Of a stretch of 6,525 nucleotides of DNA, positions 1 through 6,525 are shown one piece after another. The notes under the pieces are model-generated. The model worked only from the letters and a program-made list of their open reading frames with translations. It ran no database searches and was not told where the DNA came from. Source of the DNA: an uncultured Lachnospiraceae bacterium (lineage in GTDB: Bacteria > Bacillota > Clostridia > Lachnospirales > Lachnospiraceae); the NCBI GenBank assembly GCA_902766655.1, contig CACXEL010000374.1, positions 1 through 6,525 of the forward strand. The letters run 5' to 3'. Both the position numbers and the translations under genes were made by a program. How positions within the stretch are numbered: position 1 is the stretch's first letter; each line of letters opens with the position of its first letter.

Positions 1-2300
1 AATCCTCTGTCAGGGATCGGGCATGCGGCATGCCTGCGAAGGAGCGGAAGAATGGCCTCTACGTCCGCCTTCAGCCTCTGTGCAGGCGTGCTGCGGCGGT
101 ATCTGATCCAGCCAAGAAACCGGGAGCCGCCGATGAGGAGGACAATCAGGAGAATGACAGAGAGCACGACAGGACCGGCAATGGCCAAGGCCTGTGTCAA
201 AATGCCTGCATCAGGATCCTGTTCTTCCGGTGCAGTCTCCGAGTCTGCTGGCGGGATCGGGGTCGGAATCCCGGCCGGAAAGGCTTCAGCTTCCGCCCCT
301 GTCTCTCCTGTCCGTCTCCTGTGCCAGGAATACTGCGCTGCTGTTCCGACGGAGGCCGTCGGTTCAAAGGGGACCCAACCGATTCCGGAAAGAAACGCCT
401 CCGGCCAGGTGTGGGCGCATTCGCTGCTGACCGGATAAGTCTCCTGCTTTTCAAAGGGGAAATCATACCGGTAACCAGACACGGCCCTCGCCGGGATGCC
501 GGAAAGGCGCAGGAGCATGACCATGGCGGAGGTATAATGCACGCAGTAGCCCTCCTGGGTCTCGAACAGGAACCTGTCCGCGATATCGGCCATTCCTTCG
601 GCGCTGGACATGTCGGAAAGCGGATCCCGGCCGCCTGCGGCATTCCTCGAGTAGGTGTACTGGCGCAGGTAAGCCTCGATGGCCTTGCATTTGTCGTAGG
701 GATCGACTTGACCGGCAGTTAGTTCAAGAGCCAGCTCAGACATCCTCGCAGAGGCTTCCATCGCATCCAGGTATGCCGGCCCGACTGCCTGATCCATCTC
801 CCCGGTCACTCTGCCTGCCGTCTCTTCATACTCCCGCTCGCTCATGACCCGATGGAAATCAAGATCATACAGTTCCCGGGCATAACCGCAGATTTCACCA
901 TACGACATAGTTTCCTCGGAAGCTCCGAACACGTCTGAAGCCAGGGCATCATCGGGGTACCCCGACAGTCCGGATCCGTTGGTAGGGTCTGTATTTCCGA
1001 GGCTGCCGGAACCCGGACCGCTTCCGGCGGCTCCCTCCTCCTCCCGCATCAGCTCCTCGAAATAAGGACTTCCATAGTCTATGTCCAGGTAGGCGGCTTT
1101 CAGGCTGTAACCCTTTCTGTGCCTCTTCCCGCCGGAACCGGTCTGGATTTTGAGATCTTCTGCCGTGATGATCATCGAACCGGCCGGCGCAATCTCGTCG
1201 TAAGTATCCAGATAGGCGTACTCCACATCAACATGGGAAAGCTGAGAAAAGAGCATTGCCTCCTTCCTGTCCACCTGGTGAGCATGCAGAAAACAGAGGA
1301 ACCGGACAAGCTGCTCCCCCTCTACCCCAAGCCCACCAGTAAGACGCAAGGTCCGCCGGACCTTCATACTCCTCCCGCTCTCCTCATCCGTAAAGATGCT
1401 ATAAGGCAGCGAGGATGTCCTGAGGACAAGCTCCGTCCTCTCCGACCTGTGGACAAGTTCTCCTGTCATATCGAAGGAGCTGTAACCGGTCTCCAGCGAT
1501 TCGGTGCGGAAGACAGTTGAGAAATAATACGAAAGCGAATCCGCCGCCTCCATCACCCTGCCTGCCAGCGCCTGTCCGGCACTTATGACGTGGGTCCACT
1601 CGATCGGCTCACGCCCCATGGGAAGGACCAGGAGGATGACTGCCATCGCGCCAAAATACCAGAAGGGAAAAGCCCCCCTCCCCCGCTCACAGATCATCCT
1701 CTGAAGAGAGTCCAGCGTGAGTACAGCAAGGCATACGAAAAGAGCCTTGTCCGTACCGAAGGCGCCTGACAAAGCATCCATGGCCAGGAAGAGAATAAGC
1801 GCCGCCACATCCAGGACAAAGATTCCCCACCTGAAGACCTTTTCTCTCCCGGAAATGAATACATGGCCCGCTCTAAGGGCTGCCGCTGCCATCACCGCTT
1901 CATCAGCATACGGCCAGACAGACCTTCCGCGGAGGGCCAGAAAGAGGACCGCTGCCGGCAGGAGCCAGAGCAGCCTGCGCCCTCTGCTTACCCTGCCAAA
2001 GGCCGTGTCTTGTCCCCTGTCACTGCCTCTCCCTTCCCTGTTCTCCGCTGATGCCAGTCCCGAATGACGTTCTCTTCCTTCCGATATTAAGGCAGAGTCC
2101 TGTCCCCTGCCGGTGCCCCGCCCTTCCCCGAGAAATGCAAAACCATGTTCCAACAGAGCGAACAGGACATAAAACAGCAGTACGGCTGCCACGAGTGATA
2201 CCCTTGGAAAATCCGCGGGCCCCTCCCGGAGAATCAGAACGACCTCCAGCCCCAGGACCGTGATTGCCCCGGCGTAGAGGCAGTTCCTGATTTCATTCAC
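1..2300 (-). CDS. TgpA-like membrane transglutaminase-domain protein (C-terminus beyond window)
   Basis: The frame stays open from a GTG at 2300 to the left edge (766 codons, 3' end missing). Membrane-type helices lie near residues 7-24, 32-48, 110-124, 158-175, 187-197 and 212-227, then a large outer region (about 228-699), one helix (about 700-724) and a basic cytoplasmic tail. The outer region has a Gly/Ser-rich linker (424-447), a transglutaminase core (roughly 560-660) and a Pro/Glu-rich stalk (675-700). Core motifs are GYCVHYTSAMVMLLRLSG with Cys586, AHTWPEAF with His630, and GWVPFEPT with Glu646 where Asp is usual. The layout matches TgpA-type proteins, whose missing tail often carries DUF4129. 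Transglutaminase-fold members may cross-link or hydrolyse peptides; the substrate is not predictable here. The start overlaps the upstream gene by 8 bases; a GGGGAGG at 2316-2322 is 15 bases away, so coupled reinitiation is likely. An Arg/Gly-rich insert (about 50-108) is unusual. Family call is firm; exact start is less so. Confidence 0.93.
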   Translation of the reverse strand, partial: MNEIRNCLYAGAITVLGLEVVLILREGPADFPRVSLVAAVLLFYVLFALLEHGFAFLGEGRGTGRGQDSALISEGRERHSGLASAENREGRGSDRGQDTAFGRVSRGRRLLWLLPAAVLFLALRGRSVWPYADEAVMAAAALRAGHVFISGREKVFRWGIFVLDVAALILFLAMDALSGAFGTDKALFVCLAVLTLDSLQRMICERGRGAFPFWYFGAMAVILLVLPMGREPIEWTHVISAGQALAGRVMEAADSLSYYFSTVFRTESLETGYSSFDMTGELVHRSERTELVLRTSSLPYSIFTDEESGRSMKVRRTLRLTGGLGVEGEQLVRFLCFLHAHQVDRKEAMLFSQLSHVDVEYAYLDTYDEIAPAGSMIITAEDLKIQTGSGGKRHRKGYSLKAAYLDIDYGSPYFEELMREEEGAAGSGPGSGSLGNTDPTNGSGLSGYPDDALASDVFGASEETMSYGEICGYARELYDLDFHRVMSEREYEETAGRVTGEMDQAVGPAYLDAMEASARMSELALELTAGQVDPYDKCKAIEAYLRQYTYSRNAAGGRDPLSDMSSAEGMADIADRFLFETQEGYCVHYTSAMVMLLRLSGIPARAVSGYRYDFPFEKQETYPVSSECAHTWPEAFLSGIGWVPFEPTASVGTAAQYSWHRRRTGETGAEAEAFPAGIPTPIPPADSETAPEEQDPDAGILTQALAIAGPVVLSVILLIVLLIGGSRFLGWIRYRRSTPAQRLKADVEAILPLLRRHAACPIPDRG
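2001..2126 (-). repeat. Duplicated 36-base segment inside the transglutaminase gene
   Basis: Segments 2091-2126 and 2001-2036, 90 bases apart, match at 28 of 36 bases and encode EGRGTGRGQDSA and EGRGSDRGQDTA. Both lie in the charged Arg/Gly-rich stretch between the second and third membrane helices. The in-frame spacing suggests a duplication that has partly diverged. Confidence 0.6.
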
Positions 2301-3363
2301 AAATACAGAAGAAATCCTCCCCGGCTTCAGGTTCTTCCATGATAAGGATCCAGGTACCATCGTCATTTACACCGCCCTTGCGCTCCGCAGCCATCTGGCG
2401 GAGCTTTCTGTATTCCTCGTGGGAGCTGTAAAAAATGCCGTCAGCGGCAATCGTGTAAAAATCCATAAAGCTCCTGTAAGAATCCAGCGTGACCTCACAG
2501 ATTCTTCCTCCGGGATAGATGAGACGGACCGGGAGCCCCCGCTCCGCGAAGTGCCAGGCTGCGGAAACTATGAAATCCAGAAAATAATCCCTTCTCCTGA
2601 TCATTCCCAGATCCTGCTCCCTGTCCGAATGGGCGGCGGAGAGCATCAGGATCGTGACGGTCCTGATTTCCCGCCTGTCCGGCACACGGACGACCGGCTC
2701 ACCGAGCCTGGCGGACACCTTCCAGTTGACTGTGCGGAGGGAATCCCCTCGCTGATACGGCCTCATGTCGCTGCCCGCCGTGTCTTCCCGCAGGAAGTTG
2801 CTCCGGCGTCCGGTGCTGTTCATGAGATTCTCCAGGTCGAGCGAGGCGGATGCAATGTCCGTGACCGGCGGGTTGACCGCCGCCCGGAAATTGTAGGGGA
2901 TCTTATGATATACCGTAAAGATCGAGAAGGGGTCCGTGAAGGAAACTTTCTCCAGTCCCACGTCATAGGAGCCCGCGAAGGAGCAGCTGATCCCGGATAC
3001 CAGCTCCTTCTTTTCCCAGCTGTTCAGGGAAATCTCCTGCCCCTCCCGGATCTCGTAGATCCGACATCGCTCATCATACAGATGCAGCTTCATCCTGTGA
3101 ATCGGCAGGGGACCCGCATTCTCAATGACGGCCCGGAAGCGATGGTCCTCCCCCTTTACGACCCGGTGCACCTCGATCTCCTGGAATATGTTGAGAGTCA
3201 GGTGGTTCAAGGAAATGTAAACAGCAGAGAGCGGAACCAGCAGAAGTACAGCGTATAGCCAGGCATACGCCGCCGGTCCCCCGAAAAAACTCGCGAAGAC
3301 TACTGCGGATGCCAGCACGGCCAGATATAGGAGGAGTCCATTTTTGTGGATGACGACTTGCAC
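2293..3363 (-). CDS. DUF58 (vWA-like) membrane-anchored protein
   Basis: The 356-residue product has two N-terminal transmembrane helices (about residues 10-27 and 31-50), a beta-rich stretch, and the DUF58 signature near 199-226: DMRPYQRGDSLRTVNWKVSA followed by RLGEPVVR. The region after it should form the vWA-like half. DUF58 proteins are typically encoded beside MoxR ATPases and membrane transglutaminases and are thought to link the ATPase to the membrane enzyme; that role is inferred from neighbourhood. I chose the GTG at 3363 because AAGGAG (3375-3380) lies 11 bases upstream and because it leaves only a short tail before the first helix. The same frame extends upstream to an ATG at 3411 and a GTG at 3453, but those add a hydrophilic stretch unlike the family, use rare codons, and the 3453 start has no ribosome binding site. 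The stop TGA at 2293-2295 lies inside the next gene. Confidence 0.92.
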   Translation of the reverse strand: MQVVIHKNGLLLYLAVLASAVVFASFFGGPAAYAWLYAVLLLVPLSAVYISLNHLTLNIFQEIEVHRVVKGEDHRFRAVIENAGPLPIHRMKLHLYDERCRIYEIREGQEISLNSWEKKELVSGISCSFAGSYDVGLEKVSFTDPFSIFTVYHKIPYNFRAAVNPPVTDIASASLDLENLMNSTGRRSNFLREDTAGSDMRPYQRGDSLRTVNWKVSARLGEPVVRVPDRREIRTVTILMLSAAHSDREQDLGMIRRRDYFLDFIVSAAWHFAERGLPVRLIYPGGRICEVTLDSYRSFMDFYTIAADGIFYSSHEEYRKLRQMAAERKGGVNDDGTWILIMEEPEAGEDFFCICE

Positions 3364-3374
3364 GGGTCTGTTTT

Positions 3375-3380
3375 CTCCTT
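3375..3380 (-). promoter_or_regulatory. Ribosome binding site deciding the DUF58 start
   Basis: AAGGAG on the minus strand, 11 bases before the GTG at 3363. The spacing is slightly long, but neither upstream in-frame start (3411, 3453) has a comparable signal. Confidence 0.65.
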
Positions 3381-3381
3381 C

Positions 3382-3405
3382 TGTCGGAAGGATTACTATC
3401 CGACA
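3382..3405 (-). repeat. Inverted repeat beside the DUF58 ribosome binding site
   Basis: TGTCGGA and TCCGACA form a perfect 7-bp inverted repeat with a 10-base loop, ending one base before the AAGGAG. The loop also contains GGAT/ATCC, which gives an alternative fold. It could be an mRNA hairpin that affects translation, or a protein site. Confidence 0.5.
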
Positions 3406-3436
3406 AAACATGATATGATCGTCAGCTTCCGGTCCA

Positions 3437-3544
3437 CTGCCGCTTCGATACACCTGTCATCAGCCGGTTACTGAGTATCTTATCTTCTGTCTCTTCGGCC
3501 TGCCGCTTCCCAAGCACCAGTCAGTGACCGGTAATACAGTATCC
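3437..3544. repeat. Degenerate tandem repeat, about 64-base period
   Basis: CTGCCGCTTC occurs exactly at 3437-3446 and 3500-3509. The following 35 bases of each copy align with one gap at roughly 60 percent identity, sharing CACC, GTCA, CCGGT and AGTATC in the same order. This suggests an old tandem duplication within the spacer; chance is not excluded. Confidence 0.35.
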
Positions 3545-3558
3545 GCAGTCCGTACTCT

Positions 3559-4482
<924 letters not shown>

Positions 4483-4671
4483 GATATCGTTCCACCTCTT
4501 CTGAACATAACGGGGCAATATGTATCAGTTGTCCGCCCCTCAGGAACCGGAATCCGTACATATCTCAAGAGACATTTTATGCTTACAATCCAAAAATACC
4601 GGCAGTTATAACTCCAGTGAAAAGGGCACGATGAATCACTGCAGTCTTCCTGCCCGTTTACAAGGATCTCA
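4483..4671 (-). promoter_or_regulatory. Long 5' leader of the MoxR operon
   Basis: The leader of about 190 bases can form two modest hairpins on the minus strand: GGGCA/TGCCC (4651-4655 with 4624-4628, loop of 22, followed by TTTT) and GGGGC/GCCCC (4535-4539 with 4512-4516, loop of 18), the second shortly before the ribosome binding site. The stems are short and the loops large, so structure is possible but unproven. No known riboswitch consensus was seen. Confidence 0.35.
4492..4497 (-). promoter_or_regulatory. Ribosome binding site of the MoxR gene
   Basis: AGGTGG on the minus strand, nine bases before the ATG at 4482. It favours that start over the upstream TTG at 4518. Confidence 0.72.
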
Positions 4672-4677
4672 TACTAA

Positions 4678-4686
4678 ATTATAGCA
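4678..4686 (-). promoter_or_regulatory. Extended -10 promoter of the MoxR operon
   Basis: On the minus strand the sequence reads TGCTATAAT, a perfect TATAAT with the TGn extension that compensates for a poor -35. No good -35 hexamer sits at 16-18 bases; TTGCAG is at 20. The predicted start near 4671 leaves a leader of about 190 bases before the MoxR ATG. It is the best minus-strand promoter seen upstream of the operon. Confidence 0.65.
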
Positions 4687-4700
4687 TAGACTTCTGACTT

Positions 4701-4715
4701 TAACTGCAATAGTTA
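4701..4715. promoter_or_regulatory. Candidate operator dyad
   Basis: TAACTGCAATAGTTA has perfect 5-base arms around a 5-base centre. It would occupy about -30 to -44 of the predicted MoxR promoter and about -64 to -78 of the MATE promoter. Short dyads of this kind suit MarR- or TetR-type dimers, but no regulator gene is present in the window, so the role is inference. Confidence 0.4.
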
Positions 4716-4743
4716 TCAGTGCAGCCACGATATGGATAAGCAT

Positions 4744-4772
4744 TTGCAACCTTCATCCGCATAGCATATAAT
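4744..4772 (+). promoter_or_regulatory. Sigma-A promoter of the MATE gene
   Basis: TTGCAA (4744-4749) and TATAAT (4767-4772) are separated by exactly 17 bases. The predicted transcription start is near 4779, which gives a leader of about 30 bases. The -10 is a perfect consensus and the -35 matches four of six, so strong basal expression is expected unless repressed. Confidence 0.82.
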
Positions 4773-4790
4773 CTTACCTAGAAAGCATGC

Positions 4791-4798
4791 AAAGGAGG
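4791..4798 (+). promoter_or_regulatory. Ribosome binding site of the MATE gene
   Basis: AAAGGAGG is a near-perfect anti-16S match, ten bases before the ATG at 4809. It fixes the start of the transporter. Confidence 0.88.
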
Positions 4799-4808
4799 CT
4801 GCACAAAA

Positions 4809-6137
4809 ATGCCTGACAACAACATGGGTACCCAAAAAATCAGCCGTCTGATCCTCATGACCGGGCTTCCTCTCATGCTTAGCCTTCTCATCAACTCCCT
4901 CTACAATTTCGTCGATTCCGTCTTCGTCTCCCGCATCTCGGAAAATGCACTCACTGCCCTGTCCCTGGCTTCCCCCGTCCAGGTCCTGATTTCCGCCCTG
5001 GGTGTCGGGAACGCTGTCGGCCTCAATGCAGCCATCTCCCGCTCTCTGGGAGCCGGAAAACCCGAGGAAGTCAAAAAGACAGCAAGCGCCGCCATCTTCC
5101 TGGCCTTCTGCGCCTGGTGCCTTATCAGCCTTGCCTGTATCATCGGCATCCGCCCCTACTTCACCTGGCAGGCGGCCGGCAACGAGGAGATTGCCCGTTA
5201 TGGCAGAGACTACCTGGCCATCTGCATGCTATTCTCCCTTGGACAGATGGGTCAGTGGGTCTTTGACCGCTTCGTCATCGCGAGCGGCAAGTCCCACCTC
5301 TTCCTCTTCACACTTTCGGCGGCTTCCCTCACCAACCTGGTCCTGGACCCGGTCTTCATTTTCGGATTCGGGCTGGGTACGAGAGGCGCAGCGATCGCCA
5401 CAGTGATCGGCCAGCACATGGGACTCCTGGCCGGCATCCTCATCAACAGACGATGGAACAAGGAGATAGAGTTCTCCTTCACGCTCCGCCCGGACCGCCG
5501 AAGCGTCGTCACGATTCTTCGCGTGGGTATTCCCTCCACGCTGGTGCAGGTGATCACAGGCTTTGTGACGGTGGCGATGAACTCCCTGCTGCTGACATTT
5601 TCCAGCACGGCGGTGGCCATCTACGGGGTCTGTGCCCGCATGATGGGGCTCTGCACGGTCGGCGTTCACGGCATCGACAACGGCCTGATCCCGATTGTTG
5701 CCTACAATTACGGGGCCCGAAAGCCTGAACGTGTGCGGGAAGCGTTGCGCTGGGCGTTGATTTACTCCCTGCTCTTTTTTATCCCCTTCCTCCTGGTCCT
5801 GGAAGGTGCCCCTCAGTTCGTGCTGAAGCTCTTCAACGCGTCCGCCCAGATGAATGTGATCGGCACTCCTGCGGTCAGGATCATGGCCTTCTCCACGCTC
5901 CTCTCCATCCCCAACCTGGTGCAGGCGGCTGCCCTGCAGGGGCTCTCCCTGCCCAGGCCCAGCATGATCCTCACCATGCTGCGCCAGGCGATTCTGCCGG
6001 TCATCCTGGCCTACGGACTCAGGAGCTTCGGGAATGTAAATCTGATCTGGCTGGCCTTTGTTCTGGCGGAAGCGATGATCATACCGCTCGCGGCGGTTTT
6101 CTGGAGGAGAAGCAGCCGGTCGGTGCTGAAGGACTAA
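4809..6137 (+). CDS. MATE-family multidrug/cation efflux transporter
   Basis: The 442-residue polytopic membrane protein has the length and twelve-helix pattern of MATE exporters, in two homologous halves. Recognisable motifs are NFVDSVFVSR at the end of helix 1 (33-42), GVGNAVGLNAAISRSLGAGK (65-84), NLVLDPVFIFGFGLGTRGAA (176-195) and PIVAYNYGARKPERV (295-309). MATE proteins exchange Na+ or H+ for cationic drugs or metabolites across the cytoplasmic membrane; the substrate cannot be read from sequence. The first-half Asp36 and Asp180 are conserved acidic positions plausible for ion coupling. The ATG is supported by AAAGGAGG ten bases upstream and a consensus promoter. The gene is monocistronic in this window and divergent from the MoxR operon; no regulator gene is adjacent. 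I give no gene symbol because MepA-, NorM- and DinF-type subfamilies cannot be separated safely by eye. No frameshift or truncation was seen. Confidence 0.96.
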   Translation: MPDNNMGTQKISRLILMTGLPLMLSLLINSLYNFVDSVFVSRISENALTALSLASPVQVLISALGVGNAVGLNAAISRSLGAGKPEEVKKTASAAIFLAFCAWCLISLACIIGIRPYFTWQAAGNEEIARYGRDYLAICMLFSLGQMGQWVFDRFVIASGKSHLFLFTLSAASLTNLVLDPVFIFGFGLGTRGAAIATVIGQHMGLLAGILINRRWNKEIEFSFTLRPDRRSVVTILRVGIPSTLVQVITGFVTVAMNSLLLTFSSTAVAIYGVCARMMGLCTVGVHGIDNGLIPIVAYNYGARKPERVREALRWALIYSLLFFIPFLLVLEGAPQFVLKLFNASAQMNVIGTPAVRIMAFSTLLSIPNLVQAAALQGLSLPRPSMILTMLRQAILPVILAYGLRSFGNVNLIWLAFVLAEAMIIPLAAVFWRRSSRSVLKD

Positions 6138-6201
6138 GTCGAAAGACCATGCTCACGCCAGCTGACATAATAACAGAAACGCGCAGGAAAAACCCATTCA
6201 T

Positions 6202-6234
6202 CGAATCACAGACACGGGTTCGATGTCTGATTCG
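6202..6234. terminator. Imperfect stem-loop after the MATE gene
   Basis: CGAATC plus AGACA pairs with TGTCTGATTCG across a 9-base loop, with a 2-base bulge in the left arm. It lies 65 bases past the MATE stop. No clean T-tract follows on the plus strand; on the minus strand TTTTT follows only after about nine bases. A weak terminator or processing structure is possible. Confidence 0.4.
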
Positions 6235-6290
6235 TGTTCTGCATGTATTTAAGCAACTCCTTACGTATATTTTTCTTAGGTGTATCTAAC

Positions 6291-6329
6291 AGAACCCCCG
6301 CTGCAGAGATATAGTGCAGCGGGGGTTCT
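6291..6329. terminator. Perfect 15-bp stem-loop, probable bidirectional terminator
   Basis: AGAACCCCCGCTGCA (6291-6305) pairs perfectly with its complement at 6315-6329 across a 9-base loop. On the minus strand it starts immediately after the TGA of the small right-edge gene; on the plus strand it lies downstream of the MATE gene. The stem is GC-rich, but neither side has a proper T-tract, so it is not a textbook intrinsic terminator. Confidence 0.65.
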
Positions 6330-6525
6330 TCACTGATCCGTGGGTCTTGTTTTCCAGGCTGAGGCCGGAATCCCATGGTTTTCTCTTTCACATCCTCTGA
6401 CCTGGCAGCGGATATAATCCCTGTACCACTCAAGATCATATAGATAGCCGTATTTGTCGCGGTCATGAACTTCTGGGATATCCATGCGCTCCATGTCCCT
6501 GCATGTTGTCTCCATGCCATGGAGG
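6330..6525 (-). CDS. Small hypothetical protein, 5' end beyond or at window edge
   Basis: This frame is open from the right edge to a TGA at 6330-6332. The first in-window ATG (6515) would give 61 residues; ATGs at 6494 and 6488 are also in frame, the latter starting MDIPEVHDRDKYGY. The composition is strongly protein-like and soluble: dense in Asp, Tyr, Arg and Trp (DKYGYLYDLEWYRDYIRCQV), with two Cys six residues apart (CQVRGC) and a basic end (ASAWKTR). I do not recognise the family. No Shine-Dalgarno sequence precedes the 6515 ATG, so either the start is at an internal ATG or the gene begins outside the window. A perfect stem-loop begins on the base after the stop, as expected for a gene end. 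A competing frame on the same strand reads less like protein. Two Cys alone do not establish metal binding. Confidence 0.6.
   Translation of the reverse strand, partial: LHGMETTCRDMERMDIPEVHDRDKYGYLYDLEWYRDYIRCQVRGCERENHGIPASAWKTRPTDQ

Larger units (their letters stand above)
3364..3558 (-). other. Spacer between MoxR and DUF58 genes
   Basis: This 195-base spacer is long for an operon whose next junction overlaps. It holds the ribosome binding site of the DUF58 gene, a 7-bp hairpin just before it, an imperfect dyad at 3516-3532, and what looks like a decayed tandem duplication with a 64-base period. No strong promoter was recognised, so co-transcription remains the default reading. Confidence 0.6.
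4519..4808. other. Divergent intergenic region between MoxR operon and MATE gene
   Basis: About 290 bases without a convincing gene, more AT-rich than the flanks. It contains the two outward promoters, the MATE ribosome binding site, the leader of the MoxR operon and several small dyads: GTTATAAC (4605-4612), ACTGCAGT (4638-4645), TAACTGCAATAGTTA (4701-4715) and CTGCA-N11-TGCAG (4704-4724). No riboswitch family or small RNA was recognised. Confidence 0.8.

Noticed and set aside
30..722. Plus-strand open frame of 230 codons opposite the transglutaminase core
   Set aside because: The minus strand encodes the Cys-His-acid core here without interruption; the plus frame gives an Arg/Pro/Cys-rich composition typical of a shadow.
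2236..2296. ATGA stop-start overlap at 2293-2296
   Set aside because: The ATG frame meets a stop after about 20 codons; the membrane protein lies in the frame of the GTG at 2300.
2419..3258. Plus-strand open frame of 279 codons opposite the DUF58 gene
   Set aside because: It is antisense to a gene with clear motifs, its product is low in hydrophobic order and matches no family, and no ribosome binding site supports it. Long antisense frames are common in GC-rich coding DNA.
4483..4518. TTG start at 4518 for the MoxR gene
   Set aside because: It adds 12 residues unlike the family N-terminus and has no ribosome binding site, while the ATG at 4482 has one.
6211..6230. GGGTTCGA resembling a tRNA T-loop, suggesting a tRNA remnant or attachment site
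   Set aside because: The flanking bases do not form a 5-bp T-stem around a 7-base loop, and there is no acceptor stem, D-arm or anticodon arm nearby.
6206..6520. Minus-strand frame of 104 codons overlapping the small right-edge gene
   Set aside because: Its first two thirds read like an out-of-frame shadow and it would translate through both the perfect stem-loop and the second hairpin. The overlapping frame ending at 6330 is more protein-like and ends at the stem-loop.

Overview
The window looks like chromosomal DNA of a moderately GC-rich, low-redundancy Gram-positive bacterium, most likely a clostridial member of the Bacillota (Lachnospiraceae-like). The evidence is strong purine-rich Shine-Dalgarno sequences (AAAGGAGG, AAGGAG), sigma-A type promoters (TTGCAA-N17-TATAAT and an extended TGcTATAAT), GTG starts, and proteins that read like clostridial family members. 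No ribosomal RNA, tRNA, CRISPR array, insertion sequence or phage gene was found. The taxonomic call is an impression from style, not a database match.

Left two thirds (1-4482, minus strand): a three-gene operon read right to left. It encodes a MoxR-type AAA+ ATPase (4482-3559), a two-helix membrane-anchored DUF58 protein (3363-2293, start re-assigned from further upstream), and a large polytopic transglutaminase-core membrane protein (2300-1, running off the left edge). The last two genes overlap by 8 bases and are probably translationally coupled. This is the classic MoxR / DUF58 / TgpA-type trio: a cytoplasmic ATPase chaperone, a membrane adaptor with a vWA-like fold, and an enzyme whose Cys-His-acid domain faces outside. 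The substrate of such systems is generally unknown. The transglutaminase has Glu at the position normally held by the catalytic Asp, and an odd Arg/Gly-rich insert with an internal duplication.

Centre (4483-4808): a divergent intergenic region. It holds a consensus promoter for the gene to the right, an extended -10 promoter for the MoxR operon with a leader of about 190 bases, and a 15-base dyad lying over the -35 region of the MoxR promoter, so one regulator could affect both sides.

Right third: a complete MATE-family efflux transporter (4809-6137, plus strand) is followed by a 190-base convergent spacer with two stem-loops. One is a perfect 15-bp stem that begins on the base after the stop codon of a small, partial, unrecognised protein gene entering from the right edge (minus strand).

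Nothing here is clearly an undescribed defence or mobile system. The items most worth following up are the transglutaminase variant, the shared operator candidate and the small Tyr/Trp/Asp-rich protein at the right edge.
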